From: Myroides injenensis M09-0166 | Lineage (GTDB): Bacteria; Bacteroidota; Bacteroidia; Flavobacteriales; Flavobacteriaceae | DNA length: 45,063 nt | Assembly (NCBI RefSeq): GCF_000246945.1 | Contig: NZ_BAEX01000017.1 | Span: 1 to 45,063, forward strand | Direction of reading: 5' to 3' | The notes under the pieces: model-generated | The model's input: only the letters and a program-made list of their open reading frames with translations | Told to the model about the DNA's origin: nothing | Databases searched by the model: none | Made by a program: the position numbers and the translations under genes | Part shown: piece after piece, positions 7,701 through 15,736 of the stretch | Layout: every line of letters starts with the position of its first letter | Numbering within the stretch: the first letter of the stretch is position 1

Positions 7701-7748
7701 TCAATAAAAAAGGACTCAGTTACTAGTAACTGAGTCCTTTTTTATTGA
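7701..7748. terminator. bidirectional terminator, perfect 48-base palindrome
   Basis: Two 24-base arms with no mismatch around a centre at 7724/7725 (core GGACTCAGTTACTAGTAAC), A-rich at the outer left and T-rich at the outer right, placed between the convergent GNAT-like gene and mtaB. It can stop transcription from both sides. Confidence 0.9.
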
Positions 7749-7759
7749 ATGATGTTGTA

Positions 7760-9076
7760 TTAAATAAAATCAAATCTAACTATACCGTCATCATCTATTT
7801 TAGTTAAGTGTACGTTGTGTAAAGTATTAACTAACTCGGGATTCCAAGGACATTTTACTTTTACATAATTCTCTGTAAAACCATGGATATATCCTTCTTT
7901 GTTTTCTCCTTCAAACAGAACAGTTTTATCTTTTCCTAATTGTGATTCATAAAAAGCACGACGTTTCTTAACAGATAAACCTCTCAACATTTTACTTCTT
8001 TTATTACGCACATTCATAGGAACAACGCCTTCCATTTCTATCGCTTCTGTATTATCTCGTTCTGAATAAGTAAAGACATGTAAGTAAGAAATATCTAAAT
8101 TGCTTAGAAAATTATATGTTTCTAGAAACTTTTCATCTGTTTCTCCTGGAAAACCAACTATAACATCTACTCCGATACAGCAATCAGGCATTACTTCTCT
8201 TATTTTGTTCACGCGCTCTACATATAATTCTCTCAAATAACGTCTTTTCATCTTCTTTAAGACATCATTAGAACCCGATTGTAATGGTATATGGAAATGT
8301 GGTACAAAAGTGCGGCTATTGGCTACAAAATCAATAGTTTCGTTTTTTAAGAGATTAGGTTCGATAGATGATATACGCAATCTTTCGATACCTTCTACCT
8401 TATCGAGTGCTTGCACTAATTCTAAAAAAGTATGTTCATGTTTTTTATTTCCAAATTCACCTTTTCCATAATCTCCAATATTTACACCAGTTAAAACAAT
8501 TTCTTTTATATTTTGTTTAGAAATTTCTGCTGCATTTTTTAAAACATTCTCCATTGTATCACTTCTAGAGATACCTCTGGCTAATGGGATAGTACAATAA
8601 GTACATTTATAATCACATCCGTCTTGTACCTTTAAAAATGCTCGTGTACGATCACCAATAGAATAACTCCCAACATAGAAGTCAGCTTCAGAGATTTCAC
8701 ATGAGTGCACTTGACCCATTTCATTTTTTGAAAGGTCATTGATGTAGTCTGTTATTTTAAACTTCTCCGTTGCCCCCAATACTAAATCAACACCATCAAC
8801 TGAAGCAAGTTCGTCTGGTTTTAACTGAGCATAGCATCCAACTGCGGCAACAAATGCTTTATCATTTTTCTTTTGTGCTTTTTTTACAATTTGTTTAAAC
8901 TGTTTGTCTGCATTTTCTGTTACAGAACATGTGTTAATTACATAAATATCAGCAACTTCTTCAAAGTCTACACGATCAAAACCTTCATCTGTAAAGTTTC
9001 TTGCAATTGTAGAAGTTTCAGAGAAGTTCAGTTTACAACCTAAAGTATAAAAAGCTACTTTTTTTCTATTTTCCAT
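7760..9076 (-). CDS. mtaB: tRNA (t6A37-C2)-methylthiotransferase MtaB
   Basis: Radical SAM enzyme that adds a methylthio group to N6-threonylcarbamoyladenosine at position 37 of ANN-decoding tRNAs. The N-terminal UPF0004 domain carries three cluster cysteines, Cys14 (LGCKLN), Cys50 (NTCSVT) and Cys81 (VGCYAQ); the radical SAM motif is CDYKCTYC with Cys154, Cys158 and Cys161; the C-terminal residues about 375-438 form a TRAM-like RNA-binding domain. GCKLN rather than GCQMN separates it from MiaB and RimO. The 438 residues are the normal length. A -7 box TAAATTTG sits at 9145-9138 on the minus strand. It ends at the palindromic terminator. Confidence 0.95.
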   Translation of the reverse strand: MENRKKVAFYTLGCKLNFSETSTIARNFTDEGFDRVDFEEVADIYVINTCSVTENADKQFKQIVKKAQKKNDKAFVAAVGCYAQLKPDELASVDGVDLVLGATEKFKITDYINDLSKNEMGQVHSCEISEADFYVGSYSIGDRTRAFLKVQDGCDYKCTYCTIPLARGISRSDTMENVLKNAAEISKQNIKEIVLTGVNIGDYGKGEFGNKKHEHTFLELVQALDKVEGIERLRISSIEPNLLKNETIDFVANSRTFVPHFHIPLQSGSNDVLKKMKRRYLRELYVERVNKIREVMPDCCIGVDVIVGFPGETDEKFLETYNFLSNLDISYLHVFTYSERDNTEAIEMEGVVPMNVRNKRSKMLRGLSVKKRRAFYESQLGKDKTVLFEGENKEGYIHGFTENYVKVKCPWNPELVNTLHNVHLTKIDDDGIVRFDFI

Positions 9077-9097
9077 AATGATTACCTACTATAGTAG

Positions 9098-9105
9098 TAA
9101 CTTTG
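9098..9105 (+). promoter_or_regulatory. -7 box for the solute-binding lipoprotein gene
   Basis: TAACTTTG on the plus strand, about 59 bases before the ATG at 9164. The -33 element is not clear. It lies in the divergent interval shared with mtaB. Confidence 0.4.
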
Positions 9106-9137
9106 ACTATATTTACTTTTTACTAAAAAAAGGACTG

Positions 9138-9145
9138 CAAATTTA
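9138..9145 (-). promoter_or_regulatory. -7 box for mtaB
   Basis: TAAATTTG on the minus strand, about 62 bases before the mtaB start codon. The -33 element is not clear. It overlaps the leader of the divergent gene. Confidence 0.4.
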
Positions 9146-9163
9146 CGTACAATATTCGGTTTG

Positions 9164-10765
9164 ATGAAATCAATAATATATTATATATCAATATTTTGTG
9201 TAGTTTTAGGTATATCCTCTTGTCAAAATAAAACGAATCAAAACACTGATAAAAAGGTTTTTAGATATAATGAAAGTTCAAATATTCAGACTTTAGATCC
9301 TGCATTTTCAAGAAGTATGGCTATTATATGGCCATGTAATCAGCTTTTTAATGGCTTGGTTCAGTTAGATGATAGCTTGAATATAAAACAAGATATAGCA
9401 AAATCTTGGAATATAAGCAATGATGGGAGGCAGTATGATTTTATTCTACGTAATGATGTGTATTTTCACAAGCATGCTAATTTTGGAAAAGATAGTACTA
9501 GAGTTGTTCGCGCACAAGATTTTGAGTATAGTTTTAATCGCTTACTAGATAGTCGTCTAGGTTCTCCTGGAGCTTGGATACTCCAAAAAGTGGAAACTTT
9601 TGCAGCACTAAATGATAGTGTATTTCAAATAACGTTAAAAGAGCCATTTCCTGCTTTTTTAGGTTTATTGTCGATGCGCTATGCTTCTGTCGTGCCTAAA
9701 GAGGTAGTAGAAGACCCAAAACACGATTTTCGCTCTCATCCTATTGGTACAGGACCTTTTTATTTTAAATTTTGGGAAGAGAATATTAAGCTGGTATTAA
9801 GGAAAAATTCTCTGTATTTTGAAAAAGATGATAATGGTAAACAACTTCCTTATTTAGATGCGGTTGCTATTTCGTTTTTACCAGATAAACAAAGTGCTTT
9901 TTTACAATTTATTCAAGGTAAATTAGATTTTATATCAGGGTTAGACCCTTCTTATAACGATGAAATTATTACTTCAAATGGTGCGCTAAAAGAAAAATAT
10001 AGAAATAAAATAACAATGCAATCTGGTGCATATTTAAATACTGAATATTTAGGATTTAATCTAGAGAGTGGTAGCGAACAGATTAAAGATAAAGATATTA
10101 GAACAGCTCTAAATATTGGATTTGATAGAGAAAAGATGCTGATATATTTGCGAAATGGAATAGGGCAAGGAGCTATCGGAGGTATGATACCTAATGGTCT
10201 TCATGGCGGCTATCAGTCTGAAAAGCTTTACGATGTAGAAAGAGCAAAAAAATTAGTGCAAGAATATAAGAACCGAACTAATCAAAGTAAGGTAGAAATT
10301 GTCCTTACCACAAATGCTTCGTATTTAGATATTGCCGAATACTTGCAAAGAGAATGGTCAAAGATAGGATTCGATGTTATTGTTGATATAATGCCTCCAG
10401 CCACATTAAGACAGAGTATTGCTACTGGTAAAGTGTCATTATTCAGAGGAAGTTGGATAGCTGATTACCCAGATGCTGAGAACTATTTATCTCTTTTTTA
10501 TTCTGTAAATAAAGCACCAAGTGGACCTAATTATACGAGGTTTAATAATACTCAGTTTGATAAATTATACAAATCAACTTTTGGAAAATTAAGTGATAAT
10601 GAACGATATGAGGTATATACAAAGATGGATATGATAATTGCTGATGAATTGCCTATAATTGTCTTATTTTATGATCAAGCTATTCGTTTCTCACAACGAA
10701 ATGTTCGTGGTTTAGGAATTAATCCGATGAATAATTTATTTTTAAAAAAAGTATATAAAGACTAA
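9164..10765 (+). CDS. ABC-type (oligo)peptide-binding lipoprotein, SBP_bac_5 family
   Basis: Solute-binding protein of 533 residues, the usual size for DppA/OppA-like receptors. The N-terminus is a lipoprotein signal ending in the lipobox GISSC, with Cys20 as lipid attachment site. The SBP family 5 pattern follows: the DPAFSRS segment early on, FPAFLGLLSMRYASVVP and RSHPIGTGPFYFK in the middle, and DYPDAENYLSLFYS near the end. I start at the ATG at 9164; a TTG directly before it (9161) is less likely. No permease or ATPase genes are adjacent, so it must share a transporter encoded elsewhere or act as a sensor ligand-binding protein. It is followed by a two-component system with its own promoter. 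Confidence 0.9.
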   Translation: MKSIIYYISIFCVVLGISSCQNKTNQNTDKKVFRYNESSNIQTLDPAFSRSMAIIWPCNQLFNGLVQLDDSLNIKQDIAKSWNISNDGRQYDFILRNDVYFHKHANFGKDSTRVVRAQDFEYSFNRLLDSRLGSPGAWILQKVETFAALNDSVFQITLKEPFPAFLGLLSMRYASVVPKEVVEDPKHDFRSHPIGTGPFYFKFWEENIKLVLRKNSLYFEKDDNGKQLPYLDAVAISFLPDKQSAFLQFIQGKLDFISGLDPSYNDEIITSNGALKEKYRNKITMQSGAYLNTEYLGFNLESGSEQIKDKDIRTALNIGFDREKMLIYLRNGIGQGAIGGMIPNGLHGGYQSEKLYDVERAKKLVQEYKNRTNQSKVEIVLTTNASYLDIAEYLQREWSKIGFDVIVDIMPPATLRQSIATGKVSLFRGSWIADYPDAENYLSLFYSVNKAPSGPNYTRFNNTQFDKLYKSTFGKLSDNERYEVYTKMDMIIADELPIIVLFYDQAIRFSQRNVRGLGINPMNNLFLKKVYKD

Positions 10766-10806
10766 AATATATATGATTAAAAGTAGAATGTCTTTATTTC
10801 TAGTTT

Positions 10807-10814
10807 TATTTTTG
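10807..10814 (+). promoter_or_regulatory. -7 box upstream of the LytTR regulator
   Basis: TATTTTTG, 35 bases before the ATG at 10849. No clear -33 TTG. It would serve the regulator, kinase and phosphoesterase genes as one transcript. Confidence 0.5.
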
Positions 10815-10848
10815 TAAATACATACTACACTAAAATTCACCTTATAAA

Positions 10849-11574
10849 ATGATAAACGATTTAGTAGTTCTTATAGTAGATGACGAACCCAAAGTAGGAG
10901 AAGTATTAAAAACAATAATTGAAAAGAAAATTAATATCGAAGAGAAAGTTTCAGTTTATTCTGCTTCATCTGTGCAAGAAGCAAAAAAGCTTATAGAAAG
11001 TTACTCTCCAGATATAGTTTTCTTAGATATACACATGCCTGATGAAAATGGCTTTGAATTATTGCAACAAGTTGATTCTTCCACTTTTGAAGTCGTTTTC
11101 ACAACTGCCTATGAACAGTATGCCATTGATGCTATCAATGAATATAATTGTTTGAAATATTTATTGAAACCTATGCAAGTTGAAGAAGTCCAAAGCGTAT
11201 TTGATAAGTATAGAGAAAAAGAAGGTTATCACTATTACTATAAAATACTAAAAAATAATTCAAAAAGACATATTATAAGAGTAGAAGATATCGTCTTTTG
11301 TAAGGCGGCTGATAATTATTGTGAAGTTTATTTGTTAGACGCAAAATATTTAGTTTCTAAAACTTTAAGAGCGGTTTGCGATAAGATACAACACAAAAAC
11401 TTCATAAGAGTTAACCGTTCTTACTTTGTTAATATGGACTATGTAGACCATATTGATCGTATGAATAATAGAGTGTATTTTAAAAAACCTATTCTGATAA
11501 ACAATGAAGTGATTGAAGTTGAGATTATAGTTGCTTCTCCAATGATGAAAGATTTAGGTAAATTGAATTTATGA
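10849..11574 (+). CDS. LytTR-family response regulator
   Basis: A 241-residue transcription regulator. Residues 1-120 form a receiver domain with the acidic pair Asp11/Asp12, phosphoacceptor Asp60 in DIVFLDIHMP, a Thr/Ser in FTTAYEQ and the conserved Lys in YLLKPM. Residues about 135-238 form a LytTR DNA-binding domain (RVEDIVFCKAADNYCEVYL and IRVNRSYFVN regions). The stop overlaps the start of the kinase gene by four bases (ATGA), so the pair is translationally coupled. LytTR regulators bind promoters as dimers; the target genes are not evident here, although the adjacent phosphoesterase and upstream binding protein are candidates. Confidence 0.93.
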   Translation: MINDLVVLIVDDEPKVGEVLKTIIEKKINIEEKVSVYSASSVQEAKKLIESYSPDIVFLDIHMPDENGFELLQQVDSSTFEVVFTTAYEQYAIDAINEYNCLKYLLKPMQVEEVQSVFDKYREKEGYHYYYKILKNNSKRHIIRVEDIVFCKAADNYCEVYLLDAKYLVSKTLRAVCDKIQHKNFIRVNRSYFVNMDYVDHIDRMNNRVYFKKPILINNEVIEVEIIVASPMMKDLGKLNL

Positions 11575-14537
11575 AAGGATTTCTTTTATTATTTTTTTGT
11601 CTATTTTCTTATTTTGTTTTTGGACAAGCGAGCGTTATTACTAAACAATACACCATTAATAATGGATTAATAGCTAATGATATACGTTCTATTTGTTTAG
11701 ATTCAAATGGTATTCTTTGGTTAGGATCTCGTTCTGGGCTTTCTAAAATTATTCAAGGGCAAGTGGTAACTGATGAAGATGCTACCAAGTTAAGGTTTAC
11801 TAATATTACTGATATTCTTGAGGATAAGGATAATGGGATTTGGATTGGAAGTTATGGACAAGGCATATTGTATAAAGGAAAAAATAAAACACTCACACTC
11901 ACTACAAAAGACGGGTTAATTTCAGATAGAATTAGGCGCATAGCAATTTTTAATGATTTTGTTTATGTTGGGACTGTTGATGGAATTTCTATTATCTCGT
12001 TAGACACATTTAAAATTACAAATCTCAGAATAGAGAAGCAGAACTTATACCAATTAGAAGTTTCAGACTTTTTTAGTTATCAAGGTAAAGTTTACGCTAC
12101 CACTATTAATGCAGGTGTTTTTCTTGTAGAGGCAGATCGTTTAGTAAAGGAGAATGATATAAAAAGGATATTCTCTGTATATCAAAAAGATGGTTATGTG
12201 TTTTATGGTTGCCAAACTGGTTTGATAGTTTATAACCTAGTAACTAGAAAGATAGAATATGAACAAGCTATTCCTAGTATTAGATACTTTAAAGAAATAA
12301 ATGGAGAGTTATATATAGTTAGCGCAGGTCTCTATGAAAATAAAGGAGGTCTATTTAAATGGAATGGTAAAACAGTAGAAAACATTACTCCGCGTTTTGG
12401 TATTAATACTACTGAATTATATTCGCTGAGTTATGATAAAACTAATGATTTCTTATATATTGGAAGTGGATATGAAGGTTTGTATCAAATTGATTTATTC
12501 TCAGCATTAAGTTACGACGGATCACTTAAAAACATTACAGCTCTAGAAAATTTAGATAAAAGAATATTTGTTTTCTCACAAGAAGGACTAACTATTAAAA
12601 GAGAAAATGAGCTTATAAAAAATGTTCCACTAACTACTTTTAAAGATTATCAAGAGAAGATGTATAAAAGATATGCTTCTTTTATGAATCATGATAATCA
12701 TTTTTTTGAATTAGATTATTCAATTCCAGCAGACAAAATTTTATTTTATAAAGCTGTACGAGAGAAGAATACAATATGGGTAAGTTCTAATATTGGACTT
12801 TTTCAAATTAATCAGTATGGTAAATTAATTGATTATTACAATATACATACTTATCAATTTGGTTTTGATAATGGGCACTTAGTAGAAACAAATCCTTATG
12901 GGGGAGTTCGCTATTATCATGATCTAAAAACAATGAAATACTCATATTATTTTAGAATTGACAGTGATAATATTCCAAGAGATATAGTTGATATAAAAAA
13001 GGTTAATAATACTTTATTTTTTGCAGGTGCATTAGATGGATTATATTCATATAATGAAAAACAAGGTTTTCTTTCTTATTATAGCAATGGATTGTTAACA
13101 GAGAGAAGAATAAAGAAGTTAGCAAATGGAAAAAATAATACACTCTATTTAGCAACAGATTTTAATAGTATTTATCGTCTAAAATTAGGGCAAGAACCAA
13201 TTGCAATAGAAGAATTCTTATCGGGGGAAGATATATTAGGTAGTACTATAAACTTGTTAACTTGTGTTGATGATAAACTTATTTTAGGAACTAATCGTGG
13301 TCTTACAGTAATTACACCAGAAGGGAAGTTTTATTTTGATAGTGAACAGGGGTTTCTGCATAAAAATATTATTTCTTATGTCAAAGATGGTAACTTACTT
13401 TATATGGGGACTAGTTCAGGGCTATATATTCTTGATGTAAATTATTTCCAGAGAAAACAGCAAAATTTAAAAGTATCGCTCTCCAAAATATTAGTCAATG
13501 GTATTGATCTATCTAGTAAAGAAAATGAATTATCAGATTCAAAAGTTTTAAATTTATCTAGTAAAGAAAATTCGCTACAAATAAGTTTCAATGTATTGGG
13601 AGCAAAGTTCCCTAATAAGTTAGAATTTCAATATAGATTAAAACCAACAGAATCTTGGAATGATGTTAAGGGATTGCGACTAGATCTACATTATTTAGAA
13701 TCTGGTATATATCCAATTGATTTAAAAATAATAGACTATGATACTGGTAATGAGTTAGTCTATCCATTGTTGTATGTCTCCATCGATAAGCCTTTTTATT
13801 TGAGTATATGGTTTTTTGTTGCGTGCGGAATGCTTATTCTTATTATTTCTTTTCTGTATTACCGATCTCGAATATTGAAGTATAAGCGTGAAAAAGATAT
13901 TAACGAGAAGAAACTATTGTACCAAAAAAGACTTGCTGAGGTAAAGTTATTGGCAGTGCGAAGTCAGATGAATTCACATTTTATTTTTAATGTATTAAGC
14001 TCAATACAGTATTTTATTGTTACAGACCTGAAAGATGAAGCCTTTACTTATCTCGGTAAGTTTGCTAATTTAATTAGACGAACTTTAAACGTTTCTACTA
14101 AAGAAAGAATTACTTTAAAAGAAGAAATTGACTATTTAAAAGATTATGTAGAAATCGAGAATATGAGATTAGATGGTAGAGTAACATTTGAAATAGAGGT
14201 GAGAGATGCTATTAATTTAAACGCAATACAAGTGCCTCCAATGTTATTACAACCGTTTATAGAAAACTCATTAGTTCATGCTTTTCCAAAATCTATTGAA
14301 CATCCAAGAATTACAATTACTGTGTTTAAACAAGCTAAAAACTTAGTTATTGTAATGAAAGATAATGGTATTGGTAGTTTATCAAAAGAGAATAAAAAGC
14401 ATAAGTATGAGTCAAAAGGAATGTCAATAGTAAGAGAGCGTATGTCATTAATTCAGGAATATTTAGAAGAGGATTTAATAATGGAGGTTGGAGAGACGGG
14501 AACAACAGTTACACTATTGCTAAAAGAAGTTATTTAG
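11571..14537 (+). CDS. propeller-type sensor histidine kinase (LytS/YehU-like catalytic part)
   Basis: A 988-residue membrane sensor. It has an N-terminal signal (MKGFLLLFFCLFSYFVFG), then about 620 residues of two-component-regulator propeller repeats (blade signatures such as ICLDSNGILWLGSRSGLSK, ILEDKDNGIWIGSYGQG), a Y_Y_Y-like beta sandwich (about 670-735), one transmembrane helix near 743-765 (PFYLSIWFFVACGMLILII), a coiled linker, then a His_kinase domain with phosphoacceptor His803 in QMNSHFIFNVLSS, and an HATPase domain with the N box PMLLQPFIENSLVHAF and a DNGIG motif. The sensing part would be periplasmic. It overlaps the regulator gene by four bases and is followed after two bases by a phosphoesterase gene. 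No hybrid receiver is fused, unlike many Bacteroides polysaccharide sensors. Confidence 0.93.
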   Translation: MKGFLLLFFCLFSYFVFGQASVITKQYTINNGLIANDIRSICLDSNGILWLGSRSGLSKIIQGQVVTDEDATKLRFTNITDILEDKDNGIWIGSYGQGILYKGKNKTLTLTTKDGLISDRIRRIAIFNDFVYVGTVDGISIISLDTFKITNLRIEKQNLYQLEVSDFFSYQGKVYATTINAGVFLVEADRLVKENDIKRIFSVYQKDGYVFYGCQTGLIVYNLVTRKIEYEQAIPSIRYFKEINGELYIVSAGLYENKGGLFKWNGKTVENITPRFGINTTELYSLSYDKTNDFLYIGSGYEGLYQIDLFSALSYDGSLKNITALENLDKRIFVFSQEGLTIKRENELIKNVPLTTFKDYQEKMYKRYASFMNHDNHFFELDYSIPADKILFYKAVREKNTIWVSSNIGLFQINQYGKLIDYYNIHTYQFGFDNGHLVETNPYGGVRYYHDLKTMKYSYYFRIDSDNIPRDIVDIKKVNNTLFFAGALDGLYSYNEKQGFLSYYSNGLLTERRIKKLANGKNNTLYLATDFNSIYRLKLGQEPIAIEEFLSGEDILGSTINLLTCVDDKLILGTNRGLTVITPEGKFYFDSEQGFLHKNIISYVKDGNLLYMGTSSGLYILDVNYFQRKQQNLKVSLSKILVNGIDLSSKENELSDSKVLNLSSKENSLQISFNVLGAKFPNKLEFQYRLKPTESWNDVKGLRLDLHYLESGIYPIDLKIIDYDTGNELVYPLLYVSIDKPFYLSIWFFVACGMLILIISFLYYRSRILKYKREKDINEKKLLYQKRLAEVKLLAVRSQMNSHFIFNVLSSIQYFIVTDLKDEAFTYLGKFANLIRRTLNVSTKERITLKEEIDYLKDYVEIENMRLDGRVTFEIEVRDAINLNAIQVPPMLLQPFIENSLVHAFPKSIEHPRITITVFKQAKNLVIVMKDNGIGSLSKENKKHKYESKGMSIVRERMSLIQEYLEEDLIMEVGETGTTVTLLLKEVI

Positions 14538-14539
14538 GT

Positions 14540-15658
14540 ATGAAAAAACTACTATTTTTATTTATCATTTTGTCATATATATTTGGAAATATATATGTCT
14601 TTAGCCATTTATATCCTCTAGTTGAGAACAGTAATACCGGGACGCGTCTTATATTCGTAGGTATTGTTTTAGTTTTAACTCTATCAGTATTTCTATTTTT
14701 TACTCTAGGAAAAAAAGTACCAATTTACTTAGCTTCTATATTGTATAAAATAGGGACAGGCTGGTTAATGCTGAGTATCTATGCCTTTATATTTACGATT
14801 ATATTAGATTTTGTATCGTTTTTGAATAAGTCATTTATACATAGTTCTTCATTACTTTTAGTATCTTATAGTTTTAATCAAGGAGTATTACTATTTCTCT
14901 TAATTTTTATAAGTGCATTGATAGGTTTTGTAAATTTTAAAAAGAAGAAAAGAGTAGAAATAAATATTACAGTCGATAATAAAGAAGTCCCAAAACCTAT
15001 CAAAATAGTTTTTATTTCAGATCTACATCTAGGGTATGCAATTGAGCGAAAAGATTTAAAAAAATGGGTAGAAATCATAAACTCAGAACATCCAGATTTA
15101 ATATTGATAGGTGGTGATATTATAGATTTTAGTCTACAACCTGTTCTTTATTATAAATTACATGAAGTTTTACAGGAGTTATCAGCAAAATATGGAGTCT
15201 ATACTTGTTTAGGAAATCACGAATATTTATCAGGTGTAGAGAAAAGCATAGAATTTATAAAGTCTAGTAATATTACTGTATTGCGCGATTCTATAGCAGA
15301 AATAAATGAATTAGGTATTTCTTTGATAGGCAGAGATGATAGAACAAATAAAAGTCGCAAATCTTTAAAGGCTTTATTGCACAATAATAATGCTGACCAT
15401 ATATCAATTCTACTTGATCACCAGCCATACCAATTAGAAGTAGCATCTAATAATGGTATAGACTTGCAACTTTCTGGTCATACGCATAGAGGTCAAATGT
15501 GGCCAATTTCATGGATTACAGATTACTTGTTTGAGAACTCACATGGTTATTTAAAAAAAGATAAGACAACTATTTATGTAAGTTCTGGTATCGGTATTTG
15601 GGGTGGTCGCTATCGCATAGGTACGCAATCTGAATATGTTGTGATAAATATTAAGTAA
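14540..15658 (+). CDS. membrane-bound metallophosphoesterase (YkuE/YaeI-like)
   Basis: A 372-residue protein. Residues 1-135 hold about four hydrophobic helices; the rest is a calcineurin-like phosphoesterase with the metal motifs DLHLG (Asp161, His163), GGDII, GNHEY, LLDHQP and SGHTHRGQ. This pattern matches the membrane-anchored YkuE/YaeI type, some of which act on lipid-linked pyrophosphates such as UDP-diacylglucosamine-like substrates; the substrate here is unknown. It starts two bases after the kinase stop, so it is the third gene of the regulator-kinase unit. Possible roles are output or feedback within that envelope-sensing system; this is inference from position only. Confidence 0.88.
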   Translation: MKKLLFLFIILSYIFGNIYVFSHLYPLVENSNTGTRLIFVGIVLVLTLSVFLFFTLGKKVPIYLASILYKIGTGWLMLSIYAFIFTIILDFVSFLNKSFIHSSSLLLVSYSFNQGVLLFLLIFISALIGFVNFKKKKRVEINITVDNKEVPKPIKIVFISDLHLGYAIERKDLKKWVEIINSEHPDLILIGGDIIDFSLQPVLYYKLHEVLQELSAKYGVYTCLGNHEYLSGVEKSIEFIKSSNITVLRDSIAEINELGISLIGRDDRTNKSRKSLKALLHNNNADHISILLDHQPYQLEVASNNGIDLQLSGHTHRGQMWPISWITDYLFENSHGYLKKDKTTIYVSSGIGIWGGRYRIGTQSEYVVINIK

Positions 15659-15704
15659 GAAATGCTGTATAAATAGATGATTTCTTAATCCCTAAATAAA
15701 AACC

Positions 15705-15712
15705 TATTTTTG
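15705..15712 (+). promoter_or_regulatory. -7 box upstream of the ABC-F gene
   Basis: TATTTTTG, 25 bases before the GTG start at 15737. It separates the ABC-F gene from the preceding regulator unit. Confidence 0.55.
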
Positions 15713-15736
15713 TATAAATTATTTAAGAGCTAAATT

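Noticed and set aside
7701-7748. Perfect 48-base palindrome as a recombination or dif-like site
   Set aside because: It is flanked by convergent stop codons and has A-rich and T-rich shoulders, so a bidirectional terminator explains it fully.
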